A stretch of DNA of 64,000 nt from Ricinus communis (lineage: Eukaryota; Streptophyta; Magnoliopsida; Malpighiales; Euphorbiaceae), in contig NC_063256.1 in NCBI RefSeq assembly GCF_019578655.1, forward strand, positions 14,880,001 to 14,944,000, read 5' to 3'. Positions 1-10,600 of this stretch are shown here, piece after piece. The notes under the pieces were generated by a model. It was not told the origin of the DNA, did no database searches, and worked only from the letters and a program-made list of their open reading frames with translations. Within the stretch, counting starts at the first letter, position 1; each line of letters begins with the position of its first letter. The translations under genes and the position numbers were made by a program.

Positions 1-936
1 TGGACCACCACTGTTGACCGGCGGCTGATCCTTCCATTTCCAGACTCTACATGCCTCAAATTTATCTCCTACCTTGTTTTCAGTCACTACTCTCCTTTGT
101 GCTAGTTTCCCTCTTCTCTTCCCTTATCTTAATTCTGACTGTTTAAATGTTTCTAGGTCACTAGCTTAGGAGCTTATCTGGCCAGGTATAGGCAGGAATA
201 AAATTCTTAAAAGAATTTTGGAGCTAAAATGAGCTCTAATTTACTTCCTAGGCGCATGGCTGCGCCTCTGGGCTTTTGTATCTAGGCTCTAGGACCTCTT
301 AGTGCCTTAATGTGCCTTGATGAAATTTCTTAATTTGCTAAGTTAAAGGGTAATTTCTTTAGAAAAAAATTTAACTGACAAAGGATTATAGGAAGAAAGA
401 AACAATGAGGAAAGAAAGAGATAAACTTCGGAAAGATGTAGGGGGAAGGTGAGGGGATCTCATTTGAGGGTACATGATCTTTTTAAGATAGTTGATGCAT
501 CTTTTTCATGTGGCAAATAAAGGCAGATTATATATTGTTTTAATTATGGCTTGCACTGTCAGTCGCATAAGAATGTAAAGACACTTCATTGCAAGTATTT
601 TTGCTCTGATTATCAAGTCAATTTCAAAATAACACTAGAGGAACTCAAATAAAGTTAATAAACACCTAATGTATTTTGTAGGTGGTAATTAACTTGATGC
701 ATTGCATAATTAAATTAATTCTCTATTTGTTATTGATTTATATCACTTTGTTATTTTTTGTTAAAAGTTCATGGTGACAGCAACTATTATGTTACCAATA
801 CCGTTACACTCTTTACCAGTACTGAAATGGTTCATGATTATTCTAATTCCTGGGTTGTACTAGGATGGCTGATGCGGTATTGGGTTGCTTGGAATATTGG
901 TGTGTTTTCTTCACCATAATAGTGGTCTATTTTCAG
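1..936 (+). other. Intron and upstream part of the RBM39-like gene
   Basis: No coding segment is visible here. The stretch ends in a normal acceptor (TTTTCAG at 931-936) that feeds the first visible exon, so most or all of it is intron. The first RRM and the arginine/serine-rich start of the protein must lie upstream of the window. Confidence 0.7.
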
Positions 937-3900
937 GTATATTGAATTCTATGATGTTATGTCAGTGCCAATGGCCATAGCACTCTCTGGGCAACCTCTT
1001 CTTGGTCAACCAGTAATGGTGAAACCTTCAGAAGCCGAAAAAAATCTTGTTCAGTCGACTACAACTGTGAATGCTGGATCTGGTCCATACTCTGGTGGGG
1101 CTAGAAGGTTGTATGTTGGCAATCTGCACTTTAACATAACAGAAGATCAGCTTCGACAGGCAAGGGCACATCTGTAAATGCTTTAAATAGCATAAGTCTT
1201 TTTTGTGACAATTTCACATAGACTACATGTGTTATGAGAATCTGAATGTAACACGGTAATTCTGACTTTCAGGTTTTTGAGCCATTTGGTATTGTGGAGT
1301 TGGTGCAATTGCCTCTTGATGAAACTGGCCACTGTAAAGGCTTTGGGTTTGTTCAGGTGAGTTGAATAAAATACCTAATCCTGATGACCATAAGAAAAAA
1401 AATTCTCATTTGAGGAGACCAGCCAAATGAATGAAATTTCTATTTGCATGTTTACCTGGAGAAGGAACTGTGGACTAAAATATCTAATCCTGATGACCAT
1501 AAAAAAAAAAATTTCTCATTTGAGGAGACGAGCCAAATGAATGAAATTTTTATTTGCATGTTTACCTGGAGAAGGAACTGTGGACTAAGGTAGACTTGTT
1601 TTCTGGTTTAATATGTTCTACATGTATAGCCTCCTCTTTTGAAAGCCGTACAAACAAATTTATTTTCATAATCAAATTATTTCTGTAAATAAGTTTTCTG
1701 TAAAAACTGCTCTGGAGAATCTCTGTACTTATTTTTCTGTTGTTTGTTCAAAATACTAAGAATCAGTCAGGATTTTTCTTTTCATTTGGTGTTTGTATTA
1801 TTTTGGGGAATCTTCACCTTATCTTTAATAAATAAGACTGAAATGTTTGTATAATGAAGACTTTCGAAAGACTTCTTATTTCTCAAGCTGTTGACTCGGG
1901 GATTATAAGAATGAGGTGTACTTTGGTCCTCGATAGTGATTAGCAATGGGCCATCTATAGCATATGAGCTGAACTTCGTATCTTATATTTTCAGTTATGG
2001 ATCATATGAGTGGCATATACTTTGTTTATTACTAGTGACTAGTAATGATTTTCCGTTGCTGATGATTAGTGGAGATTGATTAATGATGGTCCATCGGTTG
2101 TTAATATGCCTATCTAGTTATTTTATGGATATTGTAAACAGGAGTTTTTGTTTGTTGTGGAAATGTTCTTTGTAATAGTACTGAACACTGACAATGTTGA
2201 AAATATTTTCTGGGAAATTTATTTTGCCAAACAAATGTAGCTTTGGTAATATTTCTTTTCTGCTGCTGCAACTGTCAAATGGTCAAGTGCAAGAGTCATG
2301 AGTATCTGGACATTGTAAGTTTATGGTATTTAATTTCATTGCAGTTTGCGCGTCTTGAAGATGCTAAGAATGCCTTAAATTTGAATGGACAAGTGGAGAT
2401 TGCAGGTCGGCCAATCAAGGTAATACTGTTATCTGTCTCTTGGTTCTGTTTCTCTCTCTCCCTTCTGTTACTCAAATAAATAGTGGGACTGATAGAATCA
2501 ACTATATCTCGAACATCTACGCTTTTTTTGATTTTTTTGTTTTGTTATCTTTAGGTGTCAACTGTTACTGATCAAACAGGAATGCAAGACAGTACAACAA
2601 ATGCTGGTGATTTTGATGATGATGAAGGTGGTGGCTTGGTTAGTAACTAATCTTTTCTATTCCTGATATTAAAGCATGGTATTGATATCTATTTATGTGC
2701 AAAGTGGCCTGGTTTGTCATGATCCCTTTAATGGACTTCTCTTCCATGATTGGACAAAGTGATAAAAGGAGAGATGGTTATGGCAAATAGATCAACTTGA
2801 ATGCATTAGTATTATAAAATTTCTCCTATTTGCTAATTGTCGTTTTATTTAATCCGTCATGGACATTTATGTGACCCAACGAATCTAACCCAATTTTCTT
2901 ATAAATCTCAGGCTCTGAATGCACGTTCTCGAGCAATTTTGATGCAGAAGTTGGATCGCAGTGGCACCGCCTCAAGGTTTTTACTTATTCTTTGTCTTTT
3001 CTGTTTCTAATTCTTCTCGTTGCTTCTGTTCTGACTTCTGCTGCCTTCAATTGCAGTATTGCTGGTTCATTGGGAACATCTGCTGCAAGTACTGGCCTTG
3101 CTGTACCAACAGCACCAATTCTTGGTGCTGCACCTGTCATACCTCCTATTGTTGCTCCTCTTATTTCGGGTTCTGCTCCTGCTTTCCCTGGACTTCCAGG
3201 TGCAAGTGTTCAGCTTCCTGGTGCTATTCCTTCAGTGGATACAATTGGCGTCCCAAGTGAATGTTTATTACTGAAGAATATGTTTGATCCAAGTATAGAG
3301 GTTGGGTGGCATGCATACACTTTTTAGAATGTACTCTTAGTTCTTTTCTTATTGTTGTTTTGCTTAGACTGTGCTATATTTTGGCAGACGGAACCAGACT
3401 TTGATTTGGATATTAAAGAAGATGTTCAACTGGAATGCTCCAAATTCGGAAATCTGCAGCATATTTATGTGGACAAGTAAGTTCAATTCTTGTCTCTGTT
3501 TGTTCTATGCAAAATATCTTGTCTTTTAAATTGTTTGCTGGAAAACATTATTTAAGAAAACAACTTAGTTTATGTTGTTTGTTTGCAAGTTGCAACACCT
3601 ACAATCAATTGAAAATTTATGGTGTTTGGCATGTAACAGAGAAGTAATTTTTGAGAAATATTGAATATTTTATTTGGAGAACACTTTGGCTTTAATTTGC
3701 TCTTCTGTGAATATTGAAATCTGTGTCCTTGATGTTACTATTTCGAACTGTTACTATTTCTGAAGCACAATATCTGCCTATTATGTTTACTGAGGCACGC
3801 ATTTCATGGTTTGTGTGGTGTTAGAGATGCATACTTATTAGGAGTTATGCTTCACAACACAACTAATGGCCTGGGTTTGATTTTTTAAAACCTAACACGT

Positions 3901-4646
3901 GGGATGGTAGTCCAGTTTTAGGAACTGATAAACTGTTCCAGATCAATAAAAAAAATTTGTATTTACATCATTTGCAGTTCTATTAAAAATAGAATTTCCC
4001 ATTCAACACTCAAGAAATTTGTTGAATTTCTTTTGATGTTTACCCTCATGGGTCATTGATACTCTTCATGAAACATGATTTGTGCATTTGTAATTTGAGA
4101 ATCAAGAAATTTGTTGTATTTCTATCTTTATGATGTTTACTTTTATGGGTCGCTGAAACTCCTCATGGAACAGGAATAGTGCTGTATTTATGCATCATCT
4201 GTAATTTGAGAATTAAGAAATTGGTAGCATTTCTCTCTCTTTCTGATGTTTACCCTTCTGGGGCATTGACTCTGTTCATGAAACAGGAATAGTGCTGGGT
4301 TTGTGTATCTGAGATTTGAGAATACACAATCTGCTATTAGTGCACAACGGGCGTTGCATGGTAGATGGTTTGCTGGCAAGATGATCACTGCAACATTCAT
4401 GGTAATATGTTTCTATTAGTTATAATTTTTCAATCTTTTTTAACAAGTGCCCTTGGGGCGTATGCTAAATACATATATTAGTCCCAGCACTTGTAGGAAG
4501 AAATCTGGCTGCACTGATTTTTCCTTAGAAGTACGAGGACAAATTTATGTAATGTGCATATATCATTTGACAGTGATTATCTTACAGAGAAATATTATGT
4601 TCAGGTACCCCAGGTCTATGAGACTAAATTCCCGGATAGCAGATAG
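937..4646 (+). CDS. RBM39/CC1-like splicing factor (3' part, spliced)
   Basis: This encodes the C-terminal 339 residues of a nuclear RNA-binding splicing factor of the RBM39 (CAPER, CC1-like) family, which pairs with U2AF-type proteins in 3' splice-site choice. I read nine exons: 937-1159, 1273-1356, 2345-2419, 2555-2638, 2912-2976, 3057-3300, 3388-3476, 4287-4401 and 4605-4646 (stop TAG 4644-4646). After one leading base they sum to exactly 340 codons. RRM2 shows RNP2 (LYVGNL) in the first exon and RNP1 (KGFGFVQF) across the second and third exons. Then come an acidic segment, an Ala/Pro-rich linker and a C-terminal UHM-type RRM with GFVYLRF. The protein ends in the family-typical ETKFPDSR. 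All introns are GT-AG except 1160-1272, which is GC-AG. The reading frame is open throughout, so the gene looks functional. The 5' half is outside the window. Confidence 0.93.
1368..1587 (+). repeat. Two-copy tandem duplication in an intron (period about 109 bp)
   Basis: The segment at 1368-1476 is repeated at 1477-1587 with only a few differences: C/T in the AATACCTAATCC start, the length of an A-run, and two substitutions. It lies just inside the intron after exon 1273-1356. High identity means a recent duplication. It adds no coding sequence. Confidence 0.92.
4013..4345 (+). repeat. Three imperfect tandem copies of intron end plus exon start
   Basis: Three units begin near 4013, 4105 and 4215, each opening with AAGAAATTTG or a close variant, continuing with GATGTTTAC and CATGRAACA, and closing near TTTGAGAAT. 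Only the third unit contains the working acceptor (AACAG ending at 4286) and the open exon 4287-4401. The second unit keeps an AG at 4172-4173 and the next bases GAATAGTGCTG, but runs into a stop. The first has lost the AG. The repeat therefore copies a splice acceptor with the first 35-40 bases of its exon. Confidence 0.8.
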
Positions 4647-5019
4647 GAATAGATTTTGGATATATGCCTGAAGATTTCAATATTCTTATTTGCGCGGATG
4701 TTCGCACGAGTTGAATCGGGGTAGCATCTGTTTGTCATTTTAATACTCGAAGATGGCAGTTTAGTTTCTGTTGTGGTCTCATTTGTAATTTTTCATGTCT
4801 CGACTACATATTGTTATATAACTTCTCTCTCTGGAAAATATCAAGAGTAGGTTGTTCTGTATGTTTTTTTGTTTTAATTTCAGTTCTTCACTCCATTGTA
4901 TTTGCTGCAATCTTACTTTTGCTCTTATTCTTCTCTTTTGTGTTAATGACCCAAAAATTATCACCTCATCTATCCTTCTCTCATGAGCAAAAAATTATGC
5001 CAACATCATTATTATGATT
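4647..5019 (+). other. 3' untranslated region and downstream flank of the RBM39-like gene
   Basis: T-rich sequence after the stop codon, as expected for a plant 3' UTR. I could not pick a convincing polyadenylation signal. Small open frames on both strands here have no recognisable content. Confidence 0.5.
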
Positions 5020-5600
5020 TTAAAGCAAATATTTCAAATGGTAATATATGAAATATGCAAAAAATTAGTCTCATTTACTAAAAATATAAAAATTTAGTAT
5101 ATAAAGAGTTCTTAAAAATTATATTATACTAATTTTAATAGATAATTTATTTTATCATTTGCCAAAAGTATATTTATTTTTTAATTCTCCAAAGTATCAC
5201 TAATTGAAAAATAAAAATATATATTACTAATTACGTTACTTCTTAAATTTTATTTACCTATAATATAAATGAATAAATAAATAAATAAAGTAATAAATAA
5301 ATAAATATATATTTGAGATAAATATTTTTAACATGTGTTACTATATTTCTTGACACATTTTAATATTTATACTATTTTTAATGCATAAAATATAAGTTTG
5401 TGTATAAAAAAAATTAAAAAAGATATTAAAAATATTTAATTTATTATTATTCATAAAAATATCATGTTTACATTATTAATTAAATTCAAAATAATTACAC
5501 ATAAAAATTAATTTTTATAAATATAAAAATATTTACTTAATATATTATAATTTATTTTATAATAATCTTAAATCTTAAAACAAATCAAAACAACTAAAGT
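5020..5600. repeat. AT-rich stretch with an (ATAA)n microsatellite
   Basis: The base composition is almost entirely A and T. A run of ATAA units spans 5272-5310, interrupted once by AAGTAATAA. No gene or mobile-element protein is visible. Confidence 0.75.
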
Positions 5601-6136
5601 ACGGAACACATTGCAAGGCATAAATTGCCTAAAAATGTCTCGTGAGGCTCCACTTTAGCTCTTTATTGGTTTTGGCTTTGAACATAGGCTTGAGATTGAG
5701 CCATAATGCTTCTTTTAAATCTAATGTGGTGGTGTTGACAAATTTGTCTCATTTCCACTTTTTTTTTTAATCTGACTTTCAACCATTATGAAAATTTTGT
5801 TATGGAAAAGTTTATACACAATGCAGCAACAATTAGGTCTGCTCATTTATGAAAATGTGACTATCATTCTCTACTTTGGAAAATTCTTATTGCGTATAAG
5901 TATAAATTTGTCTAAAAAGAATCTCTTGCTAATATAAGTTTTTGTACTAGTTTGAAAGAAATTTGTGAGTTATTATTATCATTAATTAATTGTAAAAAAT
6001 TATTCCATCCTCTTGATTTGTTGTTAATTTTATTTTTAAAATTTTGAGCTTTAATAATTTGATAAGAGGTGTAGAGATTTACTCTTATAGTATTAGAGAA
6101 TATAGAGAACTAGATGATTACAACTAATATTTAAAT
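5601..6136. other. No recognisable content
   Basis: A-plus-T-rich non-coding sequence with no long open frame on either strand. It lies between the AT-rich block and the gypsy remnant, and I see nothing in it. Confidence 0.5.
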
Positions 6137-6419
6137 ATGCACCTAAGGTGTTTGATGAATTTTTTGAACATTCTTTTTTTGCTTTTTGATATGAAGCAAA
6201 CTAGCACAACTAATCCTACTCCAACAAGGAGTCTTTATGATGCATATCCTACTAGCTCAAGGAATTCTAATTCAATGACGAGTCCTGACTCAACTAGGAA
6301 TCCTGATCCTGCAAGAAGTCCTGATGATATTAGGAGTTACAAGCAGCGAAAGGAATCCTAGTTCGATTCAAATTGCAAGTCAATGAGCTTATCCAAGATA
6401 TTTGGGTTAAGGACACATC
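6137..6419 (+). pseudogene. Ty3/gypsy polyprotein C-terminal remnant (left part)
   Basis: An open frame with repeated Thr/Ser/Arg/Asn/Pro-rich units (6137-6360) leads into a reading, in another frame, of LVRFKLQVNELIQDIW. That resembles the extreme C-terminus of gypsy polyproteins, which often end with an amphipathic segment of this kind. It stops at 6419, where the Copia element is inserted, and resumes after the target duplication at 10601 (KLEELDLSSRLINLIQ), ending with a stop near 10668. The Copia insertion therefore split it. Family recognition is by eye, so the lineage within gypsy is uncertain. Confidence 0.5.
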
Positions 6420-6645
6420 TATAAAGAATAGAACGAAAACTCTATACAATCTAGAGGAATGACTTGTTTTATTCAAAGACTGAACTTGGCTTAAATAGCC
6501 ATTATAAAACAGAAAAGAGAAATAGCAGCCCACTAATATCGTGGTACAGGTAGATAAGAATATTTCAAAAAAATGCAACTAACACCCTAATAAATAGGGA
6601 TTTTATTCTAATAGAGTAATCCTATTACAACTGAATATCTTATCA
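6420..6645 (-). repeat. Copia 3' LTR
   Basis: 226 bp, reading TGATAAGATATTC at its start and GTTCTATTCTTTA near its end on the - strand. The last dinucleotide is mutated (TATAAAG instead of TGTAAAG on the + strand). The polypurine tract lies immediately inside at 6646-6656. Confidence 0.93.
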
Positions 6646-6838
6646 TTCCCTCCCTTAAACTAAAAAACTTTCAAGTATTTAGTTTATCTAACACCTCACA
6701 TACTCCTAGCATCTGCCGCAATCTCAGAAAGTCTTCCAACTTCAAAGGCTTACTCATCACATCAACAACTTGATCATTTGAGCTACAAAACTCCATCTTA
6801 ATAACACCATCTTTAACTAAATCTCTCAGAAAATGGAA

Positions 6839-7572
6839 TCACACATCTATGTGTTTGCTTTTGCCATGGATAACTGGGTTTTTGGAGAGTTTAATGGCTG
6901 AACTGCTGTCACACATGATCGTGGTGCTTCCTTTCTCCCTGTGCCCCAACTTTTTTAGTATCCTTCTCATCCACACAGCTTGACAAGCACAAGCAGCAGC
7001 TGCCACAAATTCAGCTTCAATGGTTGGTAATGTGACAGTGGTTGCTTCCTTGAAGATCATGAAACAGCTCATGAATTCATCAAGAAAACATATCCAGAGG
7101 TGCTTTTGCGATCATCAACATCTCCGGCATAATCACTATCAGCGAATGCAATAAGCTCTTCAGCTTCACCCCTCTTGTAAAATATCCCATAATTCACCAT
7201 CCCTTTCAAGTACCTAAGAGCCCTTTTGGCAGCTTGCAAATGCATCTCTGTAGGCTTAAACATGAAACGACTAAATAAACTTACAACAGATATCGTATTA
7301 GGTCTAGTGGTAGTGACGTACATCAGACTACCAACTATTTGCTTAAAATACGTCTCAGCCACTTTGACTCCCTCTTCGTCTCTATGCAACTTTGAACCTG
7401 GAACAATAGGACTACAAACAACATTGCTATCCTCCATACCGAAACGTTTTAGAACATCCAGCGCATATTGTCTTTGACAAATATATACACCATTGGCACT
7501 TTGCAAAACCTCTATGCCAAGAAAAAACCTCATGCCCCCTAAATCAGACATATCAAATTCCCTTAACATGGA
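6839..7572 (-). pseudogene. Copia reverse transcriptase C-terminus and RNase H
   Basis: Frame 7069-7569 carries the RT thumb/connection and the start of RNase H: a LGIEV motif, a GSLMYVT motif, and ADSDYAGD with catalytic Asp residues. Frame 6839-7072 continues with the AEFVAAAACACQAVWMRR block and the C-terminal HIDV. The two frames overlap near 7070, where the Gly-Tyr-Val-Phe to Ser-Ser-Lys-Lys-Gln stretch has been damaged, so a frame change or small deletion separates them. A TAG at 7573-7575 separates this piece from the RT palm. Confidence 0.85.
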
Positions 7573-7575
7573 CTA

Positions 7576-8451
7576 TTTAAATTCATTCATCATAACTTCA
7601 TTATCACCAGTGTATATCAAGTCATCTACATAAACACTTACAATAAGAATTTTACCTCCATCACTGCTTTTAATGAACAAGGTTTGTTCACTATGACACC
7701 TCTGAAAACCTTTAGTTGCAAAATGTGCTTCAAGTCAACTGAACCAAGCTCGTAGAGCTTGTTTCAATCCGTACAAGGCTTTCTACAGTTTATATACTTT
7801 CTACTCATTTCCTTTCAGCACATATCCCATTGGCTGTTCTACATATATATCTTCACTTAATTCCCCATGAAGAAAAGCAGACTTCATGTCAAGTTGGTAA
7901 ATCTTCCATCCTCTTTGAGCTGCCAAGGCAATAATCATGCGAACTGTATCCATCGTTGCCACTGGTGCATAAACTTAAGTGTAATCAACTCTTTGTTATT
8001 GTGAATAGCCCTTAGCTACCAATCTTGCTTTGTATTTTTCCACCTCTCCAAATTCATTGAATTTTGTTTTATAAATCCACTTCACTCTAGTTTTCTTGGC
8101 ACTTGCAGGCAAATCAGTTAGTTTCCATGTTTTATTCTTCTTAATTACCTCCATCTCAGCATCCATTGCCAGCCTCCACTTAGGACTTTGTTGAGCTTTG
8201 TCAAAGTTTGTTGGATCTGCATACATGATTTGAGCCATATTAACTTCAATATCTTCATCTGAAAGTCCCCCACCAGTGACATAATCTCCTAAGTAGGTTG
8301 GAGCTTGTCGAATTCTTCTTCCTTCATCTAAATTAGCATTTGTTGATGTACTTAAAGGGACTAAATTTTGCTCACCATTTTCTTCAACGCTGGTTGCTTC
8401 AATATTATCTTCAACAGTACTGTTCTCATCGTCTCCCCATTCCAAATCCAC
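7576..8451 (-). pseudogene. Copia reverse transcriptase (palm) with stops
   Basis: The N-terminal RT block is in the frame 7996-8451 (KWRLAMDAEMEVIKKNKTW, then WIYKTKFNEFGEVEKYKARL). An in-frame TAA at 7996-7998 interrupts it right after AKGYSQ. Downstream, the catalytic YVDD is intact and is encoded at 7621-7632, followed by LIYTGDNEVMM. The upstream acidic part (8230-8451) is the usual low-complexity linker between integrase and RT. Confidence 0.85.
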
Positions 8452-8487
8452 TAATATTTGTTCATCAAACTTCTTATCCCAGTCCTA

Positions 8488-9291
8488 TTATTTTTCCTCT
8501 TCAAAAATGATATCTCGACTTACAATAATCCTTTCTGAGATAGGATTATATAGTCGATATGCCTTTGATTCTTCACTAACACCTAATAGAACACAAGGAA
8601 GACTCTTGCTAGCCAACTTTGTCCTTCTTTCATCAGGGATATGCACATGTGAGATGCATCCAAAAACTCTGAAATGATTCACTGTTGGTTTTACCCCACT
8701 CCAAGCTTCTTGTGGTGTGACATCTTTTGCTGCTAATGTTGGGCTTCTATTTAAAACATAAATTGCCCAATTAACAGCCTTAGGCCAAAATATTTTAGGT
8801 ATCTTCTTCTTGGACAACATGCTTCTTACCAAATTCATCACCATTCGATTTTTTCGTTCTGCCACTCCGTTTTGCTGAGTAGTATATGCTGTTGTCAACT
8901 GTCTCCTGATACCATGTTCCTTGCAAAACTCATTGAATTATTTAAAATTAAAATCCCCTCCTCTATCAGTACGCAAACATTTAATGAATGAACTAGCTTC
9001 ATTCTCAACAAGTTTCTTAAAATATTAAAACATATTGAATGCTTCAGAATTCTCACTCAAGAAATATATCCATGCCTTCCTACTGAAATCATCAATGAAA
9101 CATAATGAGTACCTTTTCTTGCTGTTTGACATTGGGGAGATTGGTCCGCAAATGTCTGCGTGGATCAGCTGCAACTTTTCTGTAGCTCTCCATGTGCTCT
9201 TCTTGGAAATAGGATCTCTATGTTGCTTTCCCACCATACAATCAGTGCAAGTCACATATGCTGTAGGAAGTGGTGGAAGTCCATGAACCAT
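8488..9291 (-). pseudogene. Copia integrase with an internal stop
   Basis: The catalytic core begins in frame 9025-9291, with a CxxC of the zinc-binding end (CTDCMVGKQ), the first Asp in IHADICGP, and FIDDFSRKAWIYF. The second part, 8488-8898, has the third acidic residue in QQNGVAERKNR and the Copia-typical C-terminal GCISHVHIPDERRTKL. Between them an in-frame TAA at 8938-8940 follows LRTDRGGDF, the second catalytic Asp region. All three catalytic acids are present but split over two frames or a stop, so integrase is dead. Confidence 0.87.
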
Positions 9292-9348
9292 TTTCTTTAT
9301 TTGTAGTGTTTTTAAGCCTTTATGACTTAAATGCCCATACCTGCAGTG

Positions 9349-10308
9349 CTAAAGGTGAGCTAATTCTGAGGTAGTTATGTGAAAGCATGTGCCCTTCTCA
9401 TTTTCGACCACAGAGTGAGCCATTAAAACGAACATTCGGTTGACTGTCATCTCAGATTGAATAATAAGCCCTCTCTCCGGATGATATATTCTACACTTTC
9501 CTGATTGAATTAGAATTGCAAGACCACGCTCTTGAAGCTGACCAATGCTTAAGAGATTATTTTTCAGCTCTGGGACATAAAAGACATCAGTGATCACATG
9601 GTTGCTGCCATTGACGTTTAATCTCACCCTTCCTTTTCCAAGTACACGTATGTTGGCGCCATTTCCCAATTTTACTTTTTCCCGGAATGTCTCATTTAGC
9701 TCACAAAATGTAGTCTTGTTTCCACTCATATGATTTGAGCAACCTGAATCAAGGAACCAAATATCTTCACATAATGCATGGTTCACCTTAACATAGGGCA
9801 TCAAGAGCATCTCTTCGTGATAATTTAATTCTACATAGTTGGTCTCCTTCTCCCAAGCTGGGCACTCATAATGAAAATGGACAAGGTCATGGCACTTGTA
9901 GCATTCAATTGTAGCCTTGTTGAAGGCTTGTCGGCCTCTGCCTCTACCCCTACCCCTGTAGCCACCTCTACCTCGACCCCTGCCTCCATTTCTATCATCC
10001 ACAGTTACCTTCAAAGCCTGCTCCTTGCCATTTCTCTTCTGAAACTCTTGTTCATGCACAATGAGTGAACTTTGCAACTCATCAATTGTGAGTGCATCAA
10101 TATCCTTTGATTCCTCGATACAGAAAACTACATAGTTGAATTTCTTAGTTAAACCAGTTTCAATCAAACTCCAATACCCTTTAGATCTCAAGAGATTCTC
10201 CATAAGCAAGCTCCAATGGTCATAGTGACCATCGAAACGGGGGACAACAAGTTGCATGAAATTCTTATCCTCACTCATTCTCTCATTTCTTTTGTGTTTG
10301 GAAATCAT
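9349..10308 (-). CDS. Copia gag and protease, with shortened gag
   Basis: A 319-residue open frame starting just inside the 5' LTR/PBS. Residues 1-55 hold the gag N-terminus (FDGHYDHWSLLMENLLRSK). Then come a basic Arg/Gly-rich stretch (about 108-130), a zinc knuckle C-X2-C-X4-H-X4-C near residues 136-149, and the retropepsin site DSG near residue 187, followed by the NHMSG block. The distance between the gag N-terminal block and the zinc knuckle is much shorter than usual for Copia gag. A large part of the capsid domain appears deleted, with the frame kept. A start codon at 10308 sits close downstream of the PBS. Confidence 0.88.
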   Translation of the reverse strand: MISKHKRNERMSEDKNFMQLVVPRFDGHYDHWSLLMENLLRSKGYWSLIETGLTKKFNYVVFCIEESKDIDALTIDELQSSLIVHEQEFQKRNGKEQALKVTVDDRNGGRGRGRGGYRGRGRGRGRQAFNKATIECYKCHDLVHFHYECPAWEKETNYVELNYHEEMLLMPYVKVNHALCEDIWFLDSGCSNHMSGNKTTFCELNETFREKVKLGNGANIRVLGKGRVRLNVNGSNHVITDVFYVPELKNNLLSIGQLQERGLAILIQSGKCRIYHPERGLIIQSEMTVNRMFVLMAHSVVENEKGTCFHITTSELAHL

Positions 10309-10369
10309 TAAAAAAAAACTGTTGTTTTTCTTTTTCTTCAGGCCCCAGTAGGGAGCTCTGATACCAAAT

Positions 10370-10595
10370 TGTAAAGAATAGAACGAAAGCTCTATACAAT
10401 CTGGAGGAATGACTTGTTTTATTTAAAGACTGAACTTGGCTTAAATAGCCATTACAAAACAGAAAAGAGAAATAGCAGCCCACTAATATCATGGTACAGG
10501 TAGATAAGAATATTTTTAAAAAATGCAACTAATACCCTAATAAATAGGGATTTTATTCTAATAGAGTAATCCTATTACAACTGAATATCTTATCA
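10370..10595 (-). repeat. Copia 5' LTR
   Basis: 226 bp, the intact-ended copy (TGATAAG to CTTTACA on the - strand). The initiator-Met PBS lies at 10357-10368 on its inner side. ACATC follows at 10596-10600 as the target duplication. Confidence 0.94.
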
Positions 10596-10600
10596 ACATC

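Larger units (their letters stand above)
6420..10595 (-). mobile_element. Complete Ty1/Copia retrotransposon, 4,176 bp, with 5-bp target duplication
   Basis: The element lies on the - strand. Its LTRs are 6420-6645 (3') and 10370-10595 (5'), both exactly 226 bp, with about nine mismatches by hand alignment. Direct repeats ACATC at 6415-6419 and 10596-10600 flank it. The PBS next to the 5' LTR reads TGGTATCAGAGC (initiator tRNA-Met) and the PPT next to the 3' LTR is AAGGGAGGGAA. Domain order is gag, protease, integrase, RT, RNase H, as in Copia. Short LTRs and small size suggest a low-copy Copia clade such as Ale or Ivana, but I could not verify this. The coding region carries several stops and frame breaks, so the element is no longer autonomous, although insertion looks fairly young. 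Confidence 0.95.

Noticed and set aside
2961..3274. Alternative + strand frames over the host-gene exon, rich in Cys or Leu
   Set aside because: Out-of-frame shadows of exon 3057-3300 and its intron; the spliced reading is in another frame and continuous over nine exons.
5265..5310. ATAA repeats as a possible centromeric satellite or CRISPR-like array
   Set aside because: Simple 4-bp microsatellite without spacers; nothing CRISPR-like occurs in the window, as expected for a plant.
9871..10068. Ser/Thr/Pro-rich + strand frame
   Set aside because: Antisense of the Arg/Gly-rich nucleocapsid part of the Copia gag.
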